Shown here one piece after another: positions 11,001 through 23,706 of a DNA stretch of 64,000 bases (the first letter of the stretch is position 1; each line of letters starts with the position of its first letter). Under the pieces are notes generated by a model that saw only the letters and a list, made by a program, of their open reading frames with translations, was not told where the DNA came from and did no database searches. A program made the position numbers and the translations under genes. Source of the stretch: Latrodectus hesperus (taxonomy: Eukaryota; Arthropoda; Arachnida; Araneae; Theridiidae); NCBI GenBank assembly GCA_037975125.1, contig JAJQOW010000014.1, positions 6,503,457 to 6,567,456 on the forward strand. Reading direction: 5' to 3'.

Positions 11001-14000
11001 TATGTGGCCATCTCGCGGGGCGGAGATGTCCAGAGAGTCAGAAGCCCCATTTCAAATTGTTTCATATTTCTTCCGTAAGTAGCGGTGACAACGGACTTTT
11101 CGTTATGGGACATGTCAACGAAGTTCCCTGCAGAATGATAATCGATACTGGAGCCAACGTAACTATCATTAGGACAGATTTGGCTCGCAAACTTGGTGAG
11201 AAACTCATCTGGACGCCGCCCTGCATTACCCTCCAAACTGTGACAGGTGATAAGATTAAAGTGCATGGAAAAGTCAATCTAAGCATTGCATTTGGTAACG
11301 CCGTGTACCATCATATGGCATATGTCGCTGATATAAATGACGAATTTATTCTCGGTTTGGATTTCCTCAAAGAAAACAATTTCAAGTTAGATTTTAAAAA
11401 TAATGAACTACATTCATGTTCTGAAGACATAGCGATTTTTAAGACGAAGTATTCTGATATTAAAACAGTCCATCATATAACTGCAAAGAGTGAAATAACA
11501 TTACCACCAAGAACTGAGACAATAGTTTCCGGAGCTCTTTCAGAAGATAATAATTTTCATTATGGATTGACTGAATATCCAGATTCCGACAACAGCGTTA
11601 AAGGAGTACTAGTGGCTTCTTCACTCGTCGACCTTTCACGAAATATAATCCCGGTAAGAGTTGCTAATCTAAGCAATAAGGTAAAACTAATAAAAGAAGG
11701 AGAAGTGCTGGCGACTTGCACTCCAGTGACCTGTATTAACCGAAATTGTCAAACCACACTATCTGAGCCTCCTGACACTCTAATTAATGAACTCCTTCAG
11801 AGTGCAGAGTTAGATGATAAACAGAGGAATGCTGCAAGAAATTTATTATTAGAATTCGGAGATCTCTTTTCCAAGAAATCAGATGATGTTGGGCGAACCA
11901 AATTGACGCAGCACCGAATCAATACAGGAAATCATCCACCCATTAAACAACACCCGAGAAGATTGCCATTCGCTAAGCAGGAAGAGGTGGGTAATCTTCT
12001 GATGGAAATGCAGCAGAATGACATTATTGAGCCATCAGAGAGTCCTTGGGCTTCGCCTATTGTTTTAGTTCGGAAGAAAGATGGTTCTACCCGATTCTGC
12101 GTTGACTATCGTCGGTTAAACAACATCACTAAAAAAGATAGTTACCCTCTTCCTAGGATTGACGATACACTTGATGCTTTATCCGGAAAACAATGGTTTT
12201 CGACTTTGGATCTCAAGAGTGGTTATTGGCAAGTAGAGATACATCCTGAGGATCGAGAAAAGACTGCATTCACCACAGGACAAGGACTTTGGCAGTTCAA
12301 GGTTATGCCATTAGGGCTTTGCAATGCACCTGCAACGTTTGAGCGCCTGATGGAGACAGTATTACGAGGACTTTCCTACGAAGCCTGTTTGGTATATTTG
12401 GACGATATCATTATTGTAGGGCGCACATTCGAAGACCATTTAAGAAACATCCGAAAGGTGCTGGAAAAATTAAAAATGGCCAACCTGAAGCTGAATCCTT
12501 GCAAATGTAATTTATTCCGACGTGAAGTAAGCTATCTGGGACACATTATCTCTGCTGAAGGTGTAAGAACAGATCCTGAAAAGATCTCTGCAGTTAAGGA
12601 CTGGAGTCGTCCAAAAGATGTCCACCAATTAAGAAGTTTTCTTGGACTATGCACATATTACAGGAAATTTGTTAAGGGTTTTTCAAGTATTGCCAGACCC
12701 CTTCACAAGTTGACAGAAGTTAAACAGAGATTTCTATGGACAGATGAATGTGAGAAAGCTTTTAAACAACTGAAGGAGGCGTTGACATCTTCGCCCGTTC
12801 TTGCATATCCCCAGCCCGAAAAATTATTCATTTTAGATACGGATGCCAGCAACGAAAATATCGGAGCTGTTTTGTCGCAAGAAATTGATGATAAAGAATA
12901 TGTCATTGCTTATTGGAGTAAATGTCTATCGAAACCAGAGCGGAATTACTGTACAACCAGGAAGGAATTGCTGGCAATCGTTAAAGCCATAGAACATTTC
13001 CACCATTATCTCTATGGAAGAAAGTTCTTGCTCCGGACAGATCACGCATCCTTAACCTGGCTTTTAAATTTTAAAAATCCGGAAGGACAGGTAGCCAGAT
13101 GGATTCAACGACTCCAGGAGTTTGACTTTGAAATACGTCATCGCAAAGGAACTCTTCATGGAAATGCTGATGCACTATCAAGGAAGCCATGTAATGAAAG
13201 CTGCCGATACTGTTCTAGAGTAGAGAAGAACTATCAGCTGATAAATACTTCGGTACACCAAGTTACTGTTTCACCTCCATCAAAACCAGACCCATGGAGT
13301 GATGAAGGACTTAGGGAAGCCCAAAAAGAAGACCCAGATATAAATCCAATTCTTGAATTGAAAGAATCTTCTAGTATGAGACCAAGTTGGCAGGATATCT
13401 CCACCTACAGTCCTGCTACTAAGCAATATTGGGCTCTTTGGGACTCACTCCATATAAGAAATGGTGTCTTATACAGGAAATGGGAGTCCGATGATGGACG
13501 TAATTTCAAATGGCAGCTTGTTCTTCCAAAATCAAGAATTTCAGATGTTTTGAAAGAATTGCACAGTAGCTCAACTGGAGGCCACTTCGGAGTAATGAAA
13601 ACTCTACAGAAAGTTCGAGAACGCTTCTATTGGAGCAAAACGAGACAAGATGTAGAGAAATGGTGCCAATCTTGTGATGACTGTGCGGCACGTAAAGGAC
13701 CGAAGAAACGTAGCCGAGGAAGGTTGCAGCGGTACAACGTAGGAGCACCTTTTGAGAGGATAGCATTGGACATTTTGGGTCCTTTACCACGATCCTCAAA
13801 TGGCAACAAATACATACTAGTTGTCATGGACTACTTTACTAAGTGGCCTGAAGCGTTTGCAATCCCCGATCAAGAGGCGACTACAGTAGCCGAGGTTCTA
13901 GTGCAACAATGGGTTTCCAGATTCGGCACACCCTTACAAATTCATTCTGATCAAGGAACAAATTTCACCTCTGTTGTGTTTAAAGGAATGTGTCAAATTC

Positions 14001-14596
14001 TCGGAATAGACAAGACGCAGACCACGCCACTACACCCACAATCGGATGGCATGGTAGAGAGGTTTAACAGAACCATCTTGAATAACCTCTCCCTTATGGT
14101 TTCCAGAAATCAGCAAGATTGGGATTTGAAGCTACCGCTGTTTCTTCTTGCATATCGCAGTGCTGTCCATGAGACTACCGGATATACTCCTTCACAGATG
14201 CTCTTTGGTCGCGAACTTCGTCTCCCTTGTGATCTTCAGTTTGGTCGTCCACCGGATACATCTTCATCGCCAAAGGAATACCTTCGAGACCTTCAGGCAC
14301 GTCTTGAAGATGTCCATAACTTCGCTCGAGACCGAATCAACCTGACGACCGAAAGAATGAAGACAAGGTATGACACAAGAGCGACGGGACATGAATTCCA
14401 AGAAGGTGACAAAGTTTGGTTGTGGAACCCGATTCGACGTAAAGGACTTTCTCCAAAGTTGCAAGCCAACTGGGAAGGTCCCTACACAGTCCTAAAAAGA
14501 CTGAACGACGTCGTGGTTCGTATAAGAAAATCATCTGCTTCAAAACCAAAGGTAGTACATTATGATAGATTAGCTCCTTATCGTAATGTAGAGTAA
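10976..14596 (+). CDS. pol: Pol polyprotein: protease, reverse transcriptase, RNase H, integrase
   Basis: Open in the -1 frame from 10976 and expressed, I infer, by frameshifting at 10991-10997 rather than from its own start; the first codon that has been used as a start, at 11057, is TTG. Domains in order: aspartic protease with IIDTGANVTII (about 11135-11170); reverse transcriptase with FCVDYRRLN, SGYWQVEI, MPLGLCNAPATFE and the catalytic YLDD at about 12391; RNase H with DTDASN (about 12838) and RTDHASLTWL; integrase with an H-x-H...CQSCDDC zinc site (about 13560-13690) and the DDE catalytic core (LDILGP, HSDQGTNF, SDGMVERFNRT); then a GPY/F-like module (NWEGPYTVLKRL) near the C terminus. 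No stop or frame break interrupts it, so the element may be autonomous. Confidence 0.95.
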   Translation, partial: SSTTAGKLICGHLAGRRCPESQKPHFKLFHISSVSSGDNGLFVMGHVNEVPCRMIIDTGANVTIIRTDLARKLGEKLIWTPPCITLQTVTGDKIKVHGKVNLSIAFGNAVYHHMAYVADINDEFILGLDFLKENNFKLDFKNNELHSCSEDIAIFKTKYSDIKTVHHITAKSEITLPPRTETIVSGALSEDNNFHYGLTEYPDSDNSVKGVLVASSLVDLSRNIIPVRVANLSNKVKLIKEGEVLATCTPVTCINRNCQTTLSEPPDTLINELLQSAELDDKQRNAARNLLLEFGDLFSKKSDDVGRTKLTQHRINTGNHPPIKQHPRRLPFAKQEEVGNLLMEMQQNDIIEPSESPWASPIVLVRKKDGSTRFCVDYRRLNNITKKDSYPLPRIDDTLDALSGKQWFSTLDLKSGYWQVEIHPEDREKTAFTTGQGLWQFKVMPLGLCNAPATFERLMETVLRGLSYEACLVYLDDIIIVGRTFEDHLRNIRKVLEKLKMANLKLNPCKCNLFRREVSYLGHIISAEGVRTDPEKISAVKDWSRPKDVHQLRSFLGLCTYYRKFVKGFSSIARPLHKLTEVKQRFLWTDECEKAFKQLKEALTSSPVLAYPQPEKLFILDTDASNENIGAVLSQEIDDKEYVIAYWSKCLSKPERNYCTTRKELLAIVKAIEHFHHYLYGRKFLLRTDHASLTWLLNFKNPEGQVARWIQRLQEFDFEIRHRKGTLHGNADALSRKPCNESCRYCSRVEKNYQLINTSVHQVTVSPPSKPDPWSDEGLREAQKEDPDINPILELKESSSMRPSWQDISTYSPATKQYWALWDSLHIRNGVLYRKWESDDGRNFKWQLVLPKSRISDVLKELHSSSTGGHFGVMKTLQKVRERFYWSKTRQDVEKWCQSCDDCAARKGPKKRSRGRLQRYNVGAPFERIALDILGPLPRSSNGNKYILVVMDYFTKWPEAFAIPDQEATTVAEVLVQQWVSRFGTPLQIHSDQGTNFTSVVFKGMCQILGIDKTQTTPLHPQSDGMVERFNRTILNNLSLMVSRNQQDWDLKLPLFLLAYRSAVHETTGYTPSQMLFGRELRLPCDLQFGRPPDTSSSPKEYLRDLQARLEDVHNFARDRINLTTERMKTRYDTRATGHEFQEGDKVWLWNPIRRKGLSPKLQANWEGPYTVLKRLNDVVVRIRKSSASKPKVVHYDRLAPYRNVE
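10991..11031 (+). promoter_or_regulatory. -1 programmed ribosomal frameshift signal between gag and pol
   Basis: The heptamer GGGAAAC at 10991-10997 is read in the gag frame as G-GGA-AAC, the canonical X-XXY-YYZ form, directly before the gag stop. A hairpin follows: 11006-11014 pairs with 11023-11031 (nine positions, one mismatch) around an 8-base loop. The spacer is 8 nt, inside the usual 5-9 nt range. The pol frame is -1 relative to gag and is open from 10976. This explains why pol has no suitable ATG. Function is inferred from the layout. Confidence 0.85.
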
Positions 14597-14775
14597 AAAT
14601 CAGTAGACCATGGTCTGTTTGTAAATAGTATAGATAATTTTAATCTTTTCTATTTTCTTGTATTTTTAGTTGCTTGTGTATGTAATGTGCTCTGTATCCT
14701 CTTGAAATGTAAATTCTTTTATATTAAATTTGGCCTCCTATCAGGGGATTGTACTGCCCGGGACGTGCAGTCCTT

Positions 14776-14787
14776 GAGAGGGGGCAA
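14776..14787 (+). promoter_or_regulatory. Polypurine tract
   Basis: GAGAGGGGG followed by CAA immediately precedes the 3' LTR, as expected for the plus-strand primer in reverse transcription. Confidence 0.75.
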
Positions 14788-15394
14788 TGTTACAAATTTG
14801 TAAATAATGATTATATTTGTCTTAAAATATCTCAGACAGATCAGAAATTATCACATTTTGGGCAAAAAATTGCGGTATTTAGACGTGTTGTAGTTTAAAA
14901 GCGGATTTCCTAATGATTTGGCGACTTGGCGACATTTGGCGATATTCTTGGCGACTTGGCGACGGTTGGCGAGATTCTTGGCGACTTGGCGAGAAATCGA
15001 TACTTCTGGAAACATCCATCACCTAAGCTCTAGGACCAATATTTTCCGAGATAGCCTAGAAGCTTCCAGAGCCTTGGCGAAATTGGTAGATTTCTCCGCC
15101 AAGTCAGGTATAAATACCGCAGCCCGACATGGAATAGTAGTATAGTTTTGTGAAGACAGTCAGTGAGTGAAGACGATTAGTTGTGACTGCTAGTTGTTCT
15201 CTGTCTGAGGTATTTGAGACCTGTGATTGGAAGCTATTTCTTATTGTATCTGACGAATTGTAGCTGTATAATTGTGATTGTTACAGCGGGAATTTCGTTT
15301 ATCTAGTGAAGTTTTTACGAATAAAAGTCTTGTGTTCATTAAGTGGTTGCTTTATTCAACTCTCAATCAACACGAACCCGTGGAGCTCGGTACA
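14788..15394 (+). repeat. 3' LTR
   Basis: 607 bp, identical to the 5' LTR by eye except for one extra A in the run in GGGCAAAAAATTGCGG. Followed by the ATAT target duplication. It contains the same TATA box (15109-15116) and AATAAA (15320-15325). Confidence 0.97.
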
Positions 15395-15398
15395 ATAT

Positions 15399-16610
<1,212 letters not shown>

Positions 16611-19025
16611 GATTAAATTGTAAGATACTTTCCGGAATGTAAGGCCCTGGATTTAAAACATCTCAGCGTTAAGCAACTGATATGGATAATGAATATTTAC
16701 TTTTTCAAGCATGCTTGGGATGATGCTCATTGCTTGAGATTTTTTTATTTATTATTATTATTTTTTTTTTTTTGGATTTTGTATTTTACAATTTCACTAT
16801 TCACTATTTCAGAAAAGTTATTTAAAAGACAAAAACTTAGTAAATGAGAGAGATCTTACTACAGCTTGTAGCTGTTGAACTGTATCTCAGGTACATCAAT
16901 TAAAAACAAAAAATGCTTAAAAATTTCATTAATTGTATGCAATTAATGCATTAATCATATTTCAATTTCATAATATTTCGATAATATTATTTTCATGTTT
17001 GAAATTAAAGCTTATACTATTTGAATTAGCTATGATGCTTGCGTACATAAATTCTTCAATTATTTTAGGTTGATCTTGCTTCTAAAATATTTCTCGAAAT
17101 GTTCTTTTGCAATTTTAACTGATTATTTAACCAATAAATTGATTTATATTGTAGTTATTTCATAACTGGAAAACTTTTATAATGGAAGAAAGTTACACTC
17201 AGTCTCATAATATGCTTCCATCAAGCTGAAATAAAAATGTCCTGGGAAAGTGATATTTTCTTGCATAAATAAGAAGCAAATTTTTTTAACAAATGTGTAT
17301 TTTCAGTGTAAAATATTGAATAGAAAGGTTCAGATTAGGACCGAAACTTTTTTGAGTCAGTTGGCTTGCTGAAAAATCCTGCTGATTTTCATGGTAACAC
17401 CAGTAACTTTTCTTTATTTACGGATTTCAAAGTTTTGGCTTTACTTGAATCTAAAATTTTATATTTCATATTAAGTAGCTGTTTACTAATTTATACTTAT
17501 GTTTCTATCACACAGATATTAATCTTTTCTGATCGTTAACATATGTTAAATTATTGCAGTTTTTGCTTTTTTCGGAACTATACATTTTAATCCAGGAACA
17601 CCACTCTTTAAATATTTGCACATTATTTTTTAAACTGAAGAATAAGAAAAAAAATACATAAAGTGTTACGTATAATTTCAATAATTTCCACCATAATTTT
17701 TAGTACTTTAATTTTTCCAAAGCTTAAGTCTTTCTGAATAACACTCTTGTATTTTCTTATCTAAGTTTCATTTAATTTGAAAACAACATTTAACATAAAG
17801 CTTCATAACAAGAACTAAATTTTATGATAATAAAATATTTATTTTCGATAAATTAATGATATTTGTAGCAGAAATAAAAAAAACATTCGTATTAAAAATT
17901 GTAAAATCTTAAGAATCAATTTAAAATTCAGAAATTCTGGATGCATAATTCTTTCCTGTCTCGTATTAGATTTTAAAGAATGAAGCAAACTTTTGTAAGT
18001 TTTCTATTATAAAACAATTTTACTTTATAATGACATCCGCGTATTCACAAAGAGCATTAATATTTAATAATGTAATGTAATTTCTAACTCACAATGCATA
18101 AATAAAAATCTAATAAAAAACTGAGAGATAAAATTAATTACACATATTACTAAATTCTTTGCCTGTATACATTTTTTTTTAAATTTTAAATATAAAAAGA
18201 AAATATTTTTAAATAAAGATGCGGGGATTTAAAATCTACAAAAATTTTAATTTTCCATTTTATAAGAAGTATGTTTTTTATTCTGGAAGAATTAGAAAAG
18301 GTATAAAACATATTGTTCAATTGCTAGTAAATACATCTAATCAATTATTCGGAATAAGCATTTACTTATATTGCATAATTGCATAGTAATAAATTGTAAT
18401 TATATTGCATAAAGTAAGCGAAAAATAAGTAAATTCTAATTGGTTTGGATCCGAAGCTAAAGTCTGGTTTTTGAGGAATTGATATCCATTTAATTTTTTC
18501 TGCAAAAGATCTAATAAAGTGTGAGAAGAATCTCAGCAAAGATCAATCTTATCATCAGTTTGACCGTCTACACTAACTTAAATACGATCTAAAAGCAAGA
18601 GCTTTTGTGATTGAATAAAATACACTTTTGAATTAGAATTTGATAAGAACAAGTTTAATATCCAAATGATTTTAGAAATTTAAATTTATTTTAATTAAAA
18701 ACCAAATATAATAATAGGTTCAAAAATGTATTTATAACCAACAATATTAAAAATTAATTCAGAGTAAAGGAAGCAGTCATTTTCCATTCAAAAAGTAATC
18801 CCGTTAATCAAAACTAATATCAAACATATTGAAACTTCATTTAATATAATTAGAAAAGTTAGAAGAAACTCAAAAACAGATTTTAAAATGTTTTTGATAA
18901 ACTGTCAGCCTAAAACTAGACAGTGTTACTAACAGGTATAGGGTAATATTTTGACATACAGATTTATACCTCAAGTATTAATCCCAATAGACTTCATTAA
19001 GCTAGAGCCCTGTAAATTGAATTCG
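16611..19025. other. AT-rich intergenic DNA
   Basis: No frame with recognisable protein, no RNA gene. Short T runs at about 16740-16775. Nothing else supportable. Confidence 0.5.
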
Positions 19026-19301
19026 TAAATCCATGTGATGTATTGCGATGCATCTCATAAATCCATGTGATGTATTACGATGCATCTTATAGATCCATGT
19101 GATGTATTACGATGCATCTCATAAATTCATGTGATGTATTAAGATGCATGTCTTAAATTTATGTGATGCATTATGATGCATCTCAAAAATTCATGTGGTG
19201 TATTATGATGCATATCGTAAATTCATGTAATGTATTATGATGCATGTCTTAAATTTATGTGATGTATTATGATACATGTCGTAAATTCATGTTATGCAAT
19301 T
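19026..19301. repeat. 32-bp minisatellite, about 8.6 copies
   Basis: Eight full 32-bp units of the type TAAATCCATGTGATGTAT followed by TACGATGCATCTCA, plus a partial ninth. Units 4-6 and 7-9 match each other better than their neighbours, which suggests a 96-bp three-unit higher-order repeat in the distal half. There are no spacers between units, so it is not a CRISPR-like array. Confidence 0.92.
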
Positions 19302-19501
19302 ACCTTTTATATACCATGACATTTATCAAATATTTTTATTTAGCAGTATTTTTATATTAATCACTCTTAAGGTTTGGTAAATAATTTAGTTCTAAGGGTT
19401 ACTGCTTTTACTATAATGCCTTTATCAAAACCGGCAACCAAATATAACTTGCATATGAGTTATACTTGTTTAACATACAATTCTTGTAATTAAATATAAC
19501 T

Positions 19502-19781
19502 GATGCCCATCTTGTCTAGTGGTCAGTGTACCTGACTGGGGATAAGAAGGACCGAACCTCAAATCCCGGTTCGGGTGTGGATGTACTTTCTCTCCCTATC
19601 TATCCTGTCTTTGTCCTTTCCTTGTATGAATGGGTTCTGAATGGCTGCCTACCCTATAAACGGGTACCTATGGCATGTGTGTACTGAAAAAGTCGGACTC
19701 CACTCCAAAATATGGTTTTGTTGGAAAAGTGGAGCAGCGCTGCTCATAATGCCAGCCTAGTTGGCACACGACAACAACAAC
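19502..19781 (+). repeat. tRNA-derived SINE, family A
   Basis: Box A-like TGTCTAGTGG near the start, a decayed box B region, a pyrimidine-rich CTATCTATCCTGTC stretch, CCTATAAACGGGTACCTATGG, and a body ending GGCACACGACAACAACAAC. Flanked by an imperfect 10-bp duplication: AAATATAACT (19492-19501) and AAATACAACT (19782-19791). Very similar to the copy at 53514-53794. Confidence 0.88.
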
Positions 19782-19791
19782 AAATACAACT

Positions 19792-22657
19792 TACTAGTAT
19801 ATTTCATATTAAATTATGATTGTAATTAAGTTTCGCAATGGAAGTTTATTTTTTTTTATCATTTGTTTACGAGTAAGATATATTGTTTGTAAAGCATAAT
19901 ACATTCATTATTCAATATTTAATATTAACATGCACACATTTTTATATGTAACCTGCTATCTGCTGTACTGATGAATTGTTTTGAACACAAATATTTAAGA
20001 ATGTACATTAAAGCCCAGTTAAATAAGTTTAGTAATGCAATTCGTATCTATATAAGAAATTTGTAAAATTGAATCACGTGTTCTTTAAAACTTTGTCAAT
20101 TAATAAGAATTTATGATAATTTTTTTATAAAAAATAAAACAGTTTTTCACACATATTTATTGAAAGCCTTATTTAAAATACAAAACATTTTTCTGGTCCT
20201 TACAAAAGCTTTATTCACATTTTCAAATTACACTAAGAATAAAAATCAAAAGAAGTTATATATACATACATATATAACAGATTATACATATAAAGTATAT
20301 GTTATCAATAATTAGGTGCATGGTACACAATCAATAAATTTGTAATGTTTATTGCAAAATTTTATAATCTTAAATGAAATATCTAAAGTATTTGCGATAA
20401 TATTCATATTTTCTTTTGAAATAAACATGGAATTAATAATATACTAAAGAAAATATTCTATAGTTCAGATTCAAGCATCCAAATAACATAAATGTAAGAC
20501 CAATAAATATTATGTACCAAATAAATAAATAAAATATTTTTCTTTTTTTAAAAATATTAAATACTGTAATATTTAAGAATTAAAATATGGTTTGTTTTCA
20601 AATTTTATTTATTAAAGCAATAATTACTTCAAACTGTAGAATTTGGGAAATCTTTTGTCTGGATTTAAGTAATAATTATAAATTATAAAAATAAAGAAAA
20701 ACTGAAAGTCAATTTTTCCAATTTATTAAATAATCATGTGAAATACAAAATGTTCTGAAAGTATACTTCACAATTATTTATTTTTATTATTTATTTTGAA
20801 ATCAATTTACATATTATATTATATTTGGTGATTCATATTTCCGAAATCAACTTCAGTAATAAAAAATATTAAAAAGTTAAATTTTTTATAAAGCTTCATT
20901 TTAATAAAAACTAATACTATCTCATGATAAATTACAAGTTTTAAAGATAATTTGGAATTAATTTTGGTGTCAAAATGCATAGCTCATGTTTCATTTAAAT
21001 ATTTGTACCAAACCTCATTTTGATATGTTTCAATTGAATTGATAAATTAGAATAATCAACTGAGTCCCCTATAAGTCTCGAAGAATAATAAGAAAAAAGA
21101 ACGATGACTAAGAAAAATGTAATAATTAAAAAAAATGAAACTAATATATTGCATTTTATAAATTAAATTGCTCTTCATTAGTTTGATGTTTTAAATTAAT
21201 ATTTAATTAACTAATATTAATGATACAACTTGAAAAATATCATTCAATATTTTCATGAAACTTACAGCATGAGACAAAATTTTCCAAATAATTAATGATA
21301 CTTTTTCTTTTTATTCAAAGCATTCAAAGTACTTCTTAACAATGCATATGAGTCTTTTTTTTAAATATCTTACTTAAGTTAATACTTTTTATCAAAAAAT
21401 AAGCCAACCACAATTATTAAACTACAGGTTTTAATATATTGTCTTCAAAACTTAATCCCAACTTTTAGACTAATTTTATGTTAATAATTATCTGTTTTTT
21501 TTATCATAACATTGTATGCTAAATTTGTGTTCTATTATCATAACATGTCAAGGAAGAACAAAATTTCAGAAATTATTTATATATTACACCGTAGTAATTC
21601 AAATGATTGACATTAAATATTATATTTAAACTATCGAGTGAAAAACCGTTAAAATATGAAAACAATTTTCATTGTGAGATAGTATTTGATGATCTAATTT
21701 AATATCCTAAACTTAATAAAGCAATTGTATTATGTTTCCTCTCCATTCAAATTTCTTATAAGAATATTGTTCTATTTATATAATAGTGTATATGATTTTC
21801 ATAAATGTGAACAGTTAAAATTTTTTATAATTTAGTTTATATTGGATTAAAAATTTTGCAGTGCATTTATATGCAAATTTATAAACATATTTCCAAAATT
21901 ATTTTTAATCAAATTCGCTTATGAAATTTAATAAGAGATATGTGGAGATATGTAAAATTGCTTGTTGGTGTCAAATTTCCTACTGATCAAATCGAGGCAT
22001 ACATGTTGTTATCTGAAAGGAATGAAGCATAAAATTTTACATTAGTAACACGACTACTTAGCGACTGGTACACAAAGACGACAGGCTGATTACTTATAGC
22101 ACATAAATGAAGCAAATGAGATATTATCACACATTTAGAACAGCACGCAACATTAAAACAACAAACTATCATAATCACATCTATAAGCTAATGGAATGAG
22201 TTGAAGACATGACATAAACACTAATCTACACCAAATAAAGTTTATAGATTTTAAGTAAAGGAAAGATTATATTACTTCAAAATTTGCATAAAGGATCACA
22301 TATTGTGAATAATCCCAAAGATATTGCTTAAACCTATCCTAAGGTGAAAATTTACAACTCTCTTGCAAAAGTGACTTATATTTAGCAGAAATAAAGGCAA
22401 AATTTAGTCGCTTATTTTTTTGTAAAAGATTGAATGAAGTAACAGTTGTTCTTATTGAATACATATTACGATTAAAGCACCATTAAGAATATTTTATTAG
22501 TTAAACTTTAAGTGTGTTTATCATACTTTCAAGAGCACCTTCAATTATTAAAATACCTAACCGATGATAAAAACTGTCGATGAAGTCTACTTACAAAGTT
22601 AAGCTTGTTTTTGATAAATTATGTTTTTTCTTATTCTTCACTGAAAAAATACTGTTC
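19792..22657. other. AT-rich DNA downstream of the Ror gene
   Basis: No coding frame with a recognisable domain. A 63-codon ORF at 21987-22178 on the minus strand is not supported by anything else. Confidence 0.5.
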
Positions 22658-22663
22658 TTTTAT
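22658..22663 (-). terminator. Candidate polyadenylation signal for Ror
   Basis: AATAAA on the minus strand, about 286 nt past the Ror stop codon. Another lies at 22493-22498. In such AT-rich DNA the hexamer is common by chance, so this is only a candidate. Confidence 0.25.
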
Positions 22664-22948
22664 TATTTCGATTAAATTAATAACTTTTAAAAATACGTAC
22701 AATTGAACAACTTATGTGTGAATCTTGCAGATAATTGAAACAGGTAATAATCATGTGATAATTTTAACAAATTGAAATGATTATGCAAATTAATATATTC
22801 CACATTCATGATATAAAAGACTTTTTTGGACCATTTCATTTTCAAGCTCAAAAATATGCTTGATATTCAAGAAATTTTATGAAGTGCATCATTCACAGAT
22901 GAGTTCTGATTTTGGAAAAAATGCATTTTTTGATTCCCTCTATGAAAT

Positions 22949-23706
22949 TTAAACTTGTTCACACTGATGAGTTCTGTGTGCGGGTATCGTTTTGGATGAC
23001 ACAAATCCAGTTCCAGATCCGCAGAAAGGAAAGCCGCCATTTTGCCGAACAGCCGTTCCATTCACCACGATATTTCCAGTTCCGCAACTTAGATTGGTGG
23101 ACAATGTCTTATTGCTCGGTCCGGTACTGCTCTGGTGACTGCTGTTGTGTGTAAGAATTGAATGACTAATGCTGAAGGTCCTTTCATGCATAGTTTGTAC
23201 TGAGCATAATCTGTTGTAGATCTCCTTAAAGTTTGGTCTGTGAGATGGGGAGTCATGCCAACAATCATTCATAACAGCATATACGTAAGGTGGGCAGTAC
23301 TCTGGTCTTGGAAGAAGTTGGTGTGTGCAAATTAAGTCTATCACTTCCTGATTGTCACAGTTAAAATATGGTCTTATTCCATAGCTGAATATTTCCCACA
23401 GCAAAATTCCATAAGACCACACATCACTTTCTGTGGTAAATGTGCCATATAATAAAGATTCTGGAGCCATCCATCTAACTGGTAATAAAGTGTTCCGTAT
23501 TCTGAAGTACTCTGAGGCACAACTGTGTCTACTGACTCCCAAATCGGAAATTTTGACTAGGATGTTATCCATGAGTGACGCAGAGTTGAGTCCCCCGGTG
23601 AGGCATGTTTGGGACAAGCTTGTTGGTGCGGTATCGACAGATACTAAGCAATTACGAGCCGCTAAATCACGGTGAACGTAACGTTTGTTAGACAGATATT
23701 CCATGC
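22949..23706 (-). CDS. Ror: Ror exon 7: kinase catalytic and C-lobe, tail, stop
   Basis: The acceptor TTTTTAG precedes GCATGG; the first two bases finish a Gly codon. The exon encodes the catalytic loop HRDLAARN, the metal-binding motif as SDLG (DLG rather than DFG), the activation segment with SEYFRIRN and LLPVRWMAPES, and the C-lobe (SDVWSYGILLWEIFSYG, NQEVIDLI, CPPYVYAVMNDCWHDSP, HRPNFKEIYNRL). A roughly 23-residue insertion separates the catalytic loop from DLG. Vertebrate ROR has a YY pair in the activation loop; here it is YF. About 70 residues follow the kinase, rich in Ser, Thr and Gly. The frame ends at the stop at 22949-22951. Confidence 0.93.

Larger units (their letters stand above)
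9152..15394 (+). mobile_element. Ty3/gypsy LTR retrotransposon, apparently intact
   Basis: A 6243-bp element with 606- and 607-bp direct LTRs beginning TGTTAC and ending GGTACA. A 4-bp ATAT duplication flanks it (9148-9151 and 15395-15398). Inside are, in order, a primer-binding site, a gag frame, a pol frame with protease, reverse transcriptase, RNase H and integrase, and a polypurine tract next to the 3' LTR. The domain order RT-RNase H-integrase places it in Ty3/gypsy (Metaviridae-like). No env-like frame follows pol. In my reading the two LTRs differ only by one A in a run, which implies a very recent insertion. Both frames are open throughout. Confidence 0.97.

Noticed and set aside
19026..19301. 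Regular repeats resembling a CRISPR array
   Set aside because: Units are contiguous with no spacers, and the DNA is clearly animal nuclear sequence.
23550..23660. Hidden intron accounting for the kinase insertion
   Set aside because: The only plausible GT-AG span is 88 bp and shifts the frame into VKISDLG; reading through keeps it open.
22912..23675. Plus-strand ORFs at 22912-23154 and 23433-23675
   Set aside because: Antisense shadows of the Ror kinase exon.
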